From assembly GCA_025677825.1 (NCBI GenBank), contig JAIXMO010000009.1, forward strand, positions 186,001 to 250,000: a stretch of 64,000 nt of DNA, read 5' to 3'. The position numbers were made by a program, and so were the translations under genes. Below the pieces are notes generated by a model that was not told the DNA's origin, did not search any database, and saw only the letters and a program-made list of their open reading frames with translations. Of this stretch, positions 11,935 to 21,531 are shown one piece after another. The DNA is from Helicostylum pulchrum. Taxonomy: Eukaryota; Mucoromycota; Mucoromycetes; Mucorales; Mucoraceae. Numbering within the stretch: position 1 is the stretch's first letter; the number at the start of each line of letters is the position of its first letter.

Positions 11935-13460
11935 TGCTCTGTAAGATAGAGAATAAACGTGGGAAGGGAAACAATGCTGAGTCAAAGTATGAAAAAAGCA
12001 TTGTAGTACTACATTTTTGTACACAAAAATTATAAAATGGATCGAATATGCAACATATACATTTCCGAGAAATATGCAACATGAAAGGTGCGTACAACTA
12101 CTTCTTTTTTTTTCCCATTCACTTGTATGACATATAACTGGGTAAAGTGTATACAGACTTGGTTGTAAACGGATGAGATATGCCGCCTTCGTTTGATTTC
12201 TCACAGAGTACGATAAAAGAAAATACCTGGGGAAAAAAAACTCTACACTAGAAAAGCAAGCGCCGAGAAGAAAATATTATGTACCTGAACTAAGGACTGC
12301 CTCCCGATAAGCCTTTCCTCGTTGCCAATGTCTTTTTTCGGGGGTAATGTATTTTCTTATAAGTAATATTGTCACTTGTTGGTAATGTTTCTTTGATGGT
12401 ACTGCCTTTCCTTGCTGCTAAAATTCCTCGCTTGCTTGGTGGTGTCTTCGTTATATTGTTGGTGTGGCGGTATTTTGGAGCAGATGCTTTACTGCTGTGT
12501 AGTCTTTTTCCCCTCCGGTTTTTTTTCCCTCTAAAAAAGGTTTTTTTAAAGGGGTTTTTACTGATGTTGGGGTTTAGTATATGTAAACACGGATGGTTTA
12601 CTTGCCCAAAAATGCCTTCTACTCATAATGTATGCGTATTAAAGATAAGTAATCATATGTATGCATCAAGATATTATTTCTAAACGACTTGGCTAACTAC
12701 TTTAAACATTTGTTTGCACAGTAGAATAATATTACAGTGTTTGGATCAAAGCGTACATATCTCATTTTATTCAAGTGCAAAACTTATATTAAGGTGGAGA
12801 TTCTCCCCGATCTACGCCACAAAAGACGTTGTAACTAACGTATAAATGCGGCCCATATAACTAACTGTTCCGCGTTCCTTATTGTCACCTAGTAAGTCGA
12901 GTAACTTTTTTTTAAAAAAAAAATCATTACATCTTTTTCTCATTCGTCCAGTCACATTTTCCGCCATTTTCCGTCATCTTAGGTAATGATACCCTACAAT
13001 ATAATTGTTTTTAAATATAAAATTCACGTAATAATAAATACTTTGAATATGTAAACAATGAGTATAAGGAAATATTATTAGTGATATTTAAATACTATAT
13101 ATATATAGCCGCATATTAAAACGAAAAGAAGTCGAACGTAAGAGAAAAAATGACTATAATTGACACTAGTACATAATATTTTCTTCTCGGCGCTTGCTTT
13201 TCTAGTGTAGAGTTTTTTTTCCCCAGGTATTTTCTTCTATCGTGCTTTGTCTGTATATGCTTATCCCGTTATATGTCAAACAAGTGGATGGGAAAAAAAG
13301 CAGTAATCGTACGTACCTTTCATATTACAAACTTCTCAGAAGTGTATGTTACACGCTTCTCAGAAGTTTATGTTGCATATTCAATAATTTCTGTGTGTAA
13401 AAATGTAATGTATTACGATGCTTTTTTCATACTTGTCTCGACATTTTTATATTTGAAACT
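11935..13460. repeat. Large inverted repeat (foldback-like element)
   Basis: Bases 12219-12284 and 13169-13234 are perfect 66-bp inverted copies of each other. Homology continues outward at lower identity: the left arm can be followed to about 11935 and the right arm to about 13460, sharing blocks such as TATGTCA.ACAAGTG.ATGGG and TGCTTTTTTCATACTT. The loop of about 0.9 kb holds no convincing gene; a 104-codon frame at 12369-12683 is AT-biased with no recognisable domain. The outer right arm also holds a short tandem repeat around CTTCTCAGAAGT. The structure resembles a non-autonomous foldback or MITE-like element, or an old inverted duplication. I see no transposase. Confidence 0.7.
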
Positions 13461-13871
13461 CATTCTATTCTGCAGAATAGAATAATAAAAACAAAAAATC
13501 AGGGAAATGTTTTACAATGAATCGGTAAATTTTCAATGAAGAGGGAAATTCTCACCTACGATCTATTCCCGATATAATTATTATTTTTTAGAATTCTATG
13601 TATGTTTGTTCTACGACAGAGCCAACGAATAATGTAAAGTAGAATTGAAAGGAGAAGAGCTTTCATTTTCCCCATCAATCATTTAATGGTCATGTCATAG
13701 TAAAACCTGAAAGTAGCTTATTTGGGAAATAGTAAGTCTCTTTGAATTGAATAAAGGTTTTTTTCGTGATACTCTGCACTTTCTCCTTGTGTTTTATACG
13801 ACACAATTAACAAAATCATAATTAAGAATATTATAGACGTACAAAAATAAAAATCATCTTTTAGAAATAAG

Positions 13872-13882
13872 TATATAAACGC
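13872..13882 (+). promoter_or_regulatory. TATA-like element of HsbA copy 2
   Basis: TATATAAACGC, about 70 bp before the ATG at 13948, matches the element upstream of copies 1 and 3. Confidence 0.5.
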
Positions 13883-13947
13883 GTAAAAAAAGCTAGTTAT
13901 TTTTTTTTCCATCAAAATATTCATACTTGCAAAAAAAAAAAATCAAT

Positions 13948-14667
13948 ATGCGTTTCACTTCTCTCTTTGCTACTGCTTTCTGTGTCCTTTTTGGTAAGTT
14001 TGTCTAATACAGCCGTCCTTGCTATCCTCATTTATTTACTTGAGTTACTGTAGTCAATGCTGCTTCTTTAACCAAGCGTGCTGTCTCTGATCAAGTCCAG
14101 CTCTGTAGAAACGACATTGATGCTATCTCTGTCGAAATAAAGAATGTTACCGATGCTGTAAGTGACAATTTTAGCTCTACTAATACTGTATGATATATAG
14201 AAGGAGCTCTTGACGTACTAATAATTTCGTGAATATAGCTCAGCGTCTATAAATCTGCTGACGGTATTAGTGTTGCCGTTGAAATTCATGTCAGAGAACA
14301 ATTGCTTGAGGTCGCTCTTAAAAAAGCTGGTGTTGACTGCTGCACTGCCATTGGTAAGGTTACCGACGAAGAAGCTGATGCAATGCTTACTACTGTTACG
14401 CCTGTTATCCCTCAAGCCACTTCAGCCTTAGGTTTGATCGTTACAAAAAAGCCCGAAATGGTAGCAACTATGTTCGCTATGAGCATTGTTAGAGAGGATA
14501 TTAAAAACTTGAACTCTCAAACCGTCACCTTGTATACTTGTATTCGTGATATTGGAACCGAGCAGCATCCTACTTACATCCCTACTATTAACGATTTCAT
14601 TTCTCAGCTTGATACTTCTTTTGCTGCTTCCAGAACTGCTTATAGTAATCAAACTACAACACCTTAA
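13948..14667 (+). CDS. HsbA-like hydrophobic surface-binding protein, copy 2
   Basis: Exons 13948-13993, 14054-14157 and 14239-14667 give 192 aa. The N-terminus is a signal peptide (MRFTSLFATAFCVLF and on to VNAAS, probably cleaved after the Ala), followed by a KR site that could be processed. The mature part matches the HsbA family: CRNDIDAISVEI, a central DCC, a long helix with PVIPQATSAL, TVTLYTC, and a C-terminal ISQLDTSF segment. Predicted to be secreted and helical; HsbA proteins in Aspergillus adsorb to hydrophobic surfaces and help recruit hydrolases, but a function here is inferred only from family. Its closest relative is copy 3 on the opposite strand, which shares exon phases, promoter motif and 3' flank. 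Confidence 0.82.
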
Positions 14668-14699
14668 GTTTATTTTATTATTATTTTAATGTTAATAGT

Positions 14700-15324
14700 A
14701 CAATTGAAACAATAAATAATATTATAATCTTTACTTTTAAAATATAAACTGTCTTGATGCTTAAAATATCCATAATAAATAAATACTTTAAATATGTAAG
14801 AAATAAAGTATAAGGATTAATACTTAAATACCAAGTTTTTTTTACTATTATACTAAAGCTGAGACTTGTACAGGTCACAGTCCCTCTGTTTTCTAGATAG
14901 TTGGATAGATGTGTACAGACACAGTGACAAATTTGATTTAAGAATTAACAGAGGCTCATACGGTTTTTAGAGTAAGGTTGAGAGGTTCGAGATTACAGCG
15001 TACTGACCTTGTCATAAATTCACTATATATATATATATATATATATAGCTATATATTAAAATGAAAAAAAGTCGAACGTACGAGAAAAAATGACTATACT
15101 TAACACTAGTATACCAACTTCGGCAGCATAAAAGTAGTTAGAAAAGCAACCAGCAAAAGAAAGTTAACCAGTATAAATTAACCATTTAATAAGTAAGCAT
15201 CACGAAGAAGTCATTCACACATAAATTAACATTGGTAAGAAAAAAGAAAAAAAGAGGACAGTAATAATATTTTTATTTATTGTTTCAATTGTACTATTAA
15301 CACTAAAAAAATTATAAAATAAAC
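14700..15324. repeat. Spacer of HsbA inverted duplication with dispersed repeats
   Basis: The 3' flanks of copies 2 and 3 are inverted copies of each other (the block TAATAGTACAATTGAAACAA at about 14691-14711 and its complement near 15280-15300). The remaining spacer carries two segments also present left of copy 2: one around 14779-14818 similar to 13039-13070, and one around 15021-15107 similar to 13095-13175 (AAGTCGAACGTA.GAGAAAAAATGACTATA). A (TA)n run lies at 15025-15050. No gene is seen. Confidence 0.65.
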
Positions 15325-16049
15325 CTAAGCTGTTCCAGTTCCAGTAGCATTTTTGTAAGCATCTCTGGAAATAGCAAAAGAATTATCAAGCTGAGAAATG
15401 AAATTGTTAATAGTAGGGATGTAAGTAGGGTGTTGCTCGGTTCCAATATCACGTATACAAGTATATAATACAACGGTTTGATTGTTCAAGCTTTCGAGGT
15501 CATGTTTAGCAATAGTAGCAGCCAACAAAATTGCATAAATTTCGGGTTTCTTTGTAACGATCAAACTTAAGGCTGAAGTGGCTTGAGGGATAACAGGCGT
15601 AACAGTAGTAAGCATTGCATCAGCTTCTTCGTCGGTAACCTTACCAATGGCAGTGCAGCAGTCAACACCAGCTTTTTTAAGAGCGGCCTCAAGTACTTGT
15701 TCTTTGTTATGGATAGCTAAGGCACCAGAATAGCCGGCAGCAGATGTAAAGGCGCTCAGCTATATTTAAGGAATGATTAGTACATCGACGGCTACTTCTA
15801 TATATTATACAGTATTATTAGAGATAAAATAACCACTTACAGAATTTGTAACAACATTTATTTGGACAGAGATAGCATCAATGTCGTTTCTACAGAGCTG
15901 GACTTGATCAGAAACAGCACGCTTGGTTAAAGAAGCGGCGTTCACTACAGTAACTCACGTAAATAAATGTGGATAGCAGAGACAGCTGTATAGACAAACT
16001 TACCAGAAAGAACACAAAAAGCAGTAGCAAAGAGAGAAGCGAAACGCAT
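15325..16049 (-). CDS. HsbA-like hydrophobic surface-binding protein, copy 3
   Basis: Exons 16049-16004, 15944-15841 and 15759-15325 give 194 aa. It has a signal peptide of the same type as copy 2 (MRFASLFATAF) and then the HsbA core with the conserved Cys residues in VQLC and DCC, plus VVLYTC. The intron positions and phases are identical to copy 2. Differences are scattered, with a distinct C-terminal tail ending in GTGTA. The two copies are arranged tail to tail, so transcription is convergent. Predicted to be extracellular. No lesion is visible, so it is probably functional. Confidence 0.82.
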
Positions 16050-16117
16050 ATTGATTTTTTTCAAGTATGAATATTTTGACGAAAAAAAAAGTAAAATCTC
16101 TGGCTTCTTTTTGAGCG

Positions 16118-16128
16118 TTTATATATTA
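16118..16128 (-). promoter_or_regulatory. TATA-like element of HsbA copy 3
   Basis: Minus-strand TATATAAACGC about 70 bp upstream of the ATG at 16049. Spacing and sequence agree with copy 2. Confidence 0.5.
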
Positions 16129-17254
16129 TACAATTAGTAGGCTTTGGCGGATATCAGTTTGATTTGTGATACTTTTCTTTTTGTCTTATTAACAATAGTC
16201 TCACTTTTGAGATATTTTTTTAAAAAAAATAGATGAACATATGTAAATCACATCGTATAAAATTTTCTTTAGATAATAATCATAAGGTGTACTGGAATCT
16301 AAGATAGGCGTATATGGCTTTACAGCTCTCTCACGAACAGCACACTGCATATTGTACCGTACCCCAAAAATATTTGTCTTTGTGGACAATAGGTCTATTT
16401 AACTTGCACAATGCTTAAATTCGTAACACGCAATTCCACCTGTAAATCATGACCTAATAATGTGTGTGTGTGTGTTCATCTTGGCGTAACCCTTAATTTT
16501 TTTAAAAAAAGAAAATAATTGTAACGATTGCTACATAGAACTTTCCTAAAATTTGATAATTCTTTTTTTATTACCCCGTCATTATTCAGTTTGAATAAAT
16601 CTACCGCCTCTAAAAAATTTAGACGTTTATCGTAATGTTTCGTTATTTAAATATAAGCTGTCATATTTAAATATTTGCTTTTATTTGTACAAGTTATAAT
16701 ACGTGCGTTAAGCTTTTTGAAAATATTCAATTTTTAACTACAAGGTGGGACATAGAATTCTGTCTTAAGAAACAGTAGGTTGGCTCAACTGTGGTACATT
16801 AGTACAAAAAATTTAGTTCGGAAACCAGGTCTATTTTGGACTATTCAATTGTCATTAGCATCTTAAGTCAATGACGGCCATAACAACGGCAATTCGATTT
16901 AGCATATTTCGGAAGGTTTTATTGACCCATGCAGTGTTTCAATTTTTATAAAATGCTATAAATTTATGCAAGTCTATTTCTGATACGTATACAAAAAAAA
17001 AACGGACGTAATACAATGTTAATAAACAGATGTGACTTTGTGAGTCGCGCCAATATTCCTCTATTTTTTATTTTTGGTTCACTTGTACAAGTATAACTTG
17101 TAGCTTTAAGGCCTCAATCGAATTAGGCTTGAAGTTTCAAAAAAGAAATCAGCATAATATCCAATCATACTCCTTCCACGTGTATATCACGTGCTCCAAT
17201 TTTTATTTTTATATAGACATTATAACACTTTAGTTAATTTAAAGTAATATATGA
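16129..17254. other. Intergenic region
   Basis: About 1.1 kb of AT-rich DNA with a (TG)n run near 16461-16474. No gene is supported. A minus-strand frame at 16201-16389 has no recognisable content. Confidence 0.6.
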
Positions 17255-17326
17255 GGGGCTATGGCCCAATGGATAAGGCGTCTGACTACGAATCAGGAGA
17301 TTCCAGGTTCGACCCCTGGTAGCCTC
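17255..17326 (+). tRNA. tRNA-Arg (anticodon ACG)
   Basis: A 72-nt cloverleaf with no intron. The acceptor stem GGGGCTA pairs with TAGCCTC (one G-T pair). The D arm is GCCC...GGGC-like with the box A motif TGGCCCAATGG. The anticodon stem TCTGA/TCAGG encloses the loop CTACGAA, giving anticodon ACG, which reads CGU and related Arg codons after inosine modification. The T arm is CCAGG/CCTGG with box B GGTTCGACCCC. A T-run at 17336-17340 fits a Pol III terminator. Confidence 0.95.
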
Positions 17327-17439
17327 ATATATATATTTTTCTTTTGTCTTGGAAGAAAGTGCATGTAGCTTTTAAAAATTGGATGTTACTTATTGTTAGA
17401 ATTTGGTATGTGGTAGAGAAATGTAATAGTAAGTTTTAA

Positions 17440-18105
17440 GTGAGTACCAGTTCCTGTTTTATAAGTAGTGTTAATCAGTAGATGGTGTAGTAAAGTGTAA
17501 TAAAAGAATAATAAGGTAATAGTAAGAAAAGTGAGCACCAGTTCCTGTTTTATAAGTAGAACGACTTAAGAGATAAAGTAAAATAAAAGAAAAAGGTAAA
17601 AAGTACAATGGAAAGTAGGATCCAAGGGAATTCAGGAACAAAATAAAATAAAAAGTAAAGATAAAATAAAAGAGCTTGATTTAAAGGTCTTTTATAAGTT
17701 GAGAGAAGTATAAGATTAAACTGTTTACAAAAAGTGAATTACATTTTTATTATTGAAAAGAAGGTAGTATTTATATGTTTTTATGTTTTTAGTTTTTTGG
17801 TTATTATTTTGATAAGAGCTTCAGGCTTGATGATTTTATATTTTTTAGATCAAGTCGAAGACTTGATCCACAATTATTTTCAAATTTGGTTCTTCGTGTA
17901 ACAGCAGAACGACTTAGGTAAATAAGTAAATAAAGAGTTTTGGTAAAAAGGTACAATGGAAAGTAAGATCCAAGGGAATTCAGGAACAAAATAAAATATA
18001 AAGTAAAGATAAAATAAAAGAGCTGATTTAAGGTCTTTTATAAGTTAAGAGAAGTATAAGATAAAGTTGTTTACAAAATGTGAATTGATTTTTATTAAAA
18101 TATGA
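17440..18105 (+). repeat. Direct repeats downstream of the tRNA gene
   Basis: Two nested direct repeats. A 29-bp unit containing CAGTTCCTGTTTTATAAGTA occurs at 17440-17468 and 17531-17559 with one mismatch. A longer unit of about 197 bp occurs at 17559-17756 and 17907-18103 with roughly 85-90% identity by eye (shared block CCAAGGGAATTCAGGAAC). The units are AT-rich and noncoding, and lie about 110-230 bp after the tRNA. They could be LTR-like remnants of an element that targets tRNA genes, or local tandem duplication. I see no coding part and have not found primer-binding or target-site duplications. Confidence 0.7.
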
Positions 18106-18589
18106 TTTTAGTTGGAGGTATTTATATGTTTTATAGAATTATTACAAAAGGTATCTTTTTAGAGAAAAAGAGAAATAAAGTTTAAAACAACTATCCTCTT
18201 CAAAGAGGATAGCTCTTCAATGAGCATAGCTCACCAAAATAGTGTAACAAGAGGAAATTAAAGACGGTGTGTAACATTATTACTTTTTTAACAAGGGGCA
18301 TCCTTGCTGTCCTAATATGAACCCTTTAACATGAAGGGTTTAAATTTTACTACAATATCTATTAATTAATTCGGATTTAAATTAGGAATATGGAGAAACG
18401 ATGTTGCTGATTATATTTAAGCGATCGTTAACTAAATAAATAATGCTCTTTCAATGAATTGTTTTTTTCTCTCTATTACTTATATGTATATAAATAGCTA
18501 AAACAATGTTACTTCTTATAAAAGATGTTTATAACTAATTATGTGCCCTGATACTTATTTATTTTTTTATATATACATATTCAGGCAAC
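18106..18589. other. Intergenic region with small hairpins
   Basis: Contains a perfect hairpin at 18194-18213 (TATCCTCTT-CA-AAGAGGATA), directly followed by a GCTC...GAGC pair, and a second hairpin near 18317-18340 (AACCCTT...AAGGGTT). These may belong to the repeat element to the left. No ORF is supported. Confidence 0.45.
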
Positions 18590-19863
18590 CTATGGTAAGA
18601 CCAGCTCTTTGGATTTGCTCCTCTTTCGTAGTGATTTTTTAACGCCACTGACATTGCTATCGCTCTTCGTTTTAGATGATCCTTTATCTTTTCTTTCTAC
18701 TAGGGTATCGAGCAGATTTGTTATAAGAACTTTTTCATGTATAAGCTTTTGCTGTTCGTGAACGGGTTTTCGATCTCGCACTAATATAACAAAGTCTCTT
18801 AAAACGTTCGCCGAAACAATATATAAATGATTCGTGTCTAATCCGAATTGCTGCATGTTTTTATAAATAGTGTCTTTGATTTCTACTGTTAATTGGGATA
18901 CAGCTGATGTCCATTGCTCTGCCTTATTTAATTTCGTATCACTTTTCATTCTTTCTATTTTTGTCGCAATAGACTATTTTTTTTTAAAAAAAGAAGCTTT
19001 ATCGTTAGCAATAGAATATAATTATACGAAATACTATATTTACGAGATCTGATTTGTTTTTAACAAAAAATACAGGGATATCGTATTTTATCGCCCTCCT
19101 TGCGATGTCAATATCACTTGCCATTAATCTATCGTCAAATACTATAAGGATTGCATCGAACGCGCCTAGACAGTAATTTTCAAAAAAGTTTTCGATGGGG
19201 TGGCGAGGGGTGCCAACACCAGGCATATCCCATAAATATAATGTATTTAGTATGGGATGTCTATAAAATTTAGGTTCGAGTGTAGTTTCTATTTCTCCAA
19301 CTGTGGCTGCCTTTGCGTTGCTTTCTTTGTATCCGAGTAACCCATTTAATATAGAGGACTTTATATATGCATTAGTTTACTTTATATATTAACTAAAGTT
19401 ATTGAAAAAAAGTGTATATTACCTTTCCTGTGCCGGGACAACCTGTGATAGCCACATTATAATGCGAAAAATCTAATCTCAACATGCCTTCCGCCCTTTT
19501 TAAATAGTTTTTATCTATTAAGTGAGGATGCCTCTCGTGGATATATTTTAGCTCAAATATTTCCTGTATAGAAACGAGGAAACAATAGAATGGGGCTATA
19601 GGAGAAACTACAACTCCAAATAGACCACCGATGACACCATCCATTACTGGGTATCCTGTCACTAATTCGTTTTCTAGAGCAGTCCCGAATTCGTATGCGC
19701 CAACAAATGGAAGAGCAAGTATTACTGCCGGTGCAAATAAAATTGCTGCTCCTAAAGCTCCAGCTGCTTTAATTCCTTTCTTTGTGCTTTCTTTTCTCCA
19801 TAAATCGTTTGCTGTTTCAGTTGATACTTTTGCTGAAGCAATTATTGAGTGCTGCGCTCCCAT
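18590..19863 (-). CDS. IRG-like (immunity-related) GTPase with N-myristoylation motif
   Basis: Exons 19863-19423, 19358-19044 and 18973-18590 give 379 aa. The order is: a myristoylation motif MGAQHS at the extreme N-terminus; two long hydrophobic segments at about residues 33-58 and 72-100; then a GTPase domain with G1 GCPGTGKSS (split by intron 1), switch region around ATVGEIETT, G3 WDMPGVGTP, G4 KNKSDL (at the exon 2/3 join) and a G5-like YIVSA. The DxPGxGTP motif and the surrounding IENFFENYCL and FDAILIVFDD are typical of interferon-inducible IRG GTPases (IIGP family), which act on intracellular membranes. The C-terminal helical part is short (about 100 residues), ending in a Lys/Arg/Ser-rich tail. 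I start at ATG 19863 because it gives the MGxxxS motif; an upstream ATG at 20010 adds only a low-complexity leader. The function in fungi is unknown. Confidence 0.82.
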
Positions 19864-20612
19864 ACTCTCTATTTTAAAACCAATGTAATAAAATAAAGTT
19901 GAAAATGAAAATGGTAAAAAAAAAGAGAGAAGTAAGAAGGAAAAAGGGAAATAAGAAAGGAGGAAAGAATTATTTGTTATTTTTTTTTGTATAATCACAT
20001 GCGTGTTCATTTACCAGAAAAAGACATCTTTATGTAAATGTAGTGCAAAATATAATTCCAGCAGATGATCATATTTGGTATTAATGATCTTTCTACATAT
20101 AGTGGTATACTTTCAATTTACAATACAAGAAACCTGGGGCTTATTATTTTTTGGTGGAGATCGAGAAACTGGGCAATAGAGCGTTGGATTTGTAGTATAC
20201 GATTAAAATGACGTACTTAGCAGTAGTAGTGACCGATTTTAAGCTCCCTAACAATAGAATGCAATGTACTACATGAATTATATAAACCAACTCGTTATCA
20301 TAAACATATGGTTTTTTTTTTGACAAAGCATTGTAATATAAAAACTACGGATGATGTATAAAAGGAGAAAGAGAAAGTAACGAATCATTTAATTATAGTA
20401 CAGCTGACTATCCCATTTTTTTCTTGTATTCTAGACATGGCTTTTTAAAAACAAGTAAAAGATAAAAATCTAAATTGATTTTTATTGACTGATTTTGTAG
20501 CGAATGGTTTACTAGAGAATCCTGATCAGGTCTGCATAATATTGTAAATAAGGCATAAATTCCCTGAGAACTTTTAAAGCTCCTTTTCATTTTTACTTCA
20601 CTTTTTAAAAAA
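19864..20612. other. Divergent promoter region between IRG-like and RING-CH genes
   Basis: About 750 bp shared by two divergently transcribed genes. A TATA-like GTATAAAAGG on the plus strand near 20355 lies about 255 bp upstream of the RING-CH ATG. Short open frames here lack coding character. Confidence 0.4.
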
Positions 20613-21403
20613 ATGCCACAAGAATTGAAGAGACAGAATGCATTCTCTGCTGACCAAGAGCCGTTCAGAGAGGTATTATTTGGCTAAACCTTATATATAT
20701 ATATTGCTTATCCCTCAAGTAATTTACAATATTTTCTATAGATTGCATGTCGTATTTGTTTTCAAAGCGAAGCATGTGGAGAATGGAAACGAATTATATG
20801 TCAATGTAGCATAATGTAATTTCTTTTACGTCTTTTTTTTTAAGAAGTGAATTAAATAACAAGCTTATATTAGACATGACTATTACCACGCTCATGAGTT
20901 TTGTTTTAATAAAACGAAGCGTTGTAAAGTATGCCTCACCCCTTATATAGAAATGAAACCGCAGCCCAAAATAAACACAACTATTAAAGACAAAATACAA
21001 GCATGTTATCAAGTTAGTCAAGGTAAAATTATAAGACAGTTAAATATTAAGTTTTCACTTATAATATATATATAAAATAAATAACAGAAAAGGCCGTGAA
21101 ATACAAAAGACCTATTAAAGTATCTGTAACCACTGCATTATGTCTTTTGTTCTTAAACGACTTGTACCGCTGTACTGAAATAAAAAAAGTTGATCGGACT
21201 GAGCTACCCAACCTCACAGAGCTCGAATATATTTGGTTGCCGGTAAGGTAAATTTAAAATTCCCCTTTAATACAAATAACCAACAAAAAGGTTCTATTTT
21301 ATTTTATAAAAAAAAAAGGTTTTTCATTTAAAGTGCTTGGCATCGTCTCCCAGTTCCTACATACTTAATTTTTATTCCATGGCTCTTTCATTCCTCTTGG
21401 TAA
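20613..21403 (+). CDS. Small RING-CH (MARCH-like) membrane zinc-finger protein
   Basis: Exons 20613-20672, 20742-20815, 20874-21022, 21088-21247 and 21334-21403 give 170 aa. The N-terminal half has a C4HC3 RING-variant pattern: CRIC, a spacer with GEWKR, CQC, then HAHEFC and CKVC. In this variant His precedes the fifth metal Cys, as in MARCH-type E3 ubiquitin ligases, which ubiquitinate membrane proteins. Two moderately hydrophobic segments follow (around VTTALCLLFL, and a C-terminal PTYLIFIPWLF), consistent with membrane anchoring. All exon phases agree. It is transcribed divergently from the IRG-like gene. E3 activity is inferred from the fold pattern only; the protein is small compared with animal MARCH proteins. 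Confidence 0.68.
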
Positions 21404-21531
21404 TCATTTATTATTTAAAATAATCCAATACAAATAGATATTTCTATTGCAAAATTATTCTTTTTTCTTTTTTCTTATATTTTTTATTTCATGTATATCG
21501 ATAGTTTTGTCACATATATGTATATAATATT

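Noticed and set aside
12369..12683. A 104-codon ORF in the loop of the inverted repeat
   Set aside because: Hydrophobic, T-driven composition; no start context, domain or splice partners; probably chance.
19864..20010. An N-terminal extension of the IRG-like GTPase to ATG 20010
   Set aside because: The added 49 residues are Phe/Leu/Ser low-complexity from a pyrimidine tract and would destroy the MGxxxS N-terminus.
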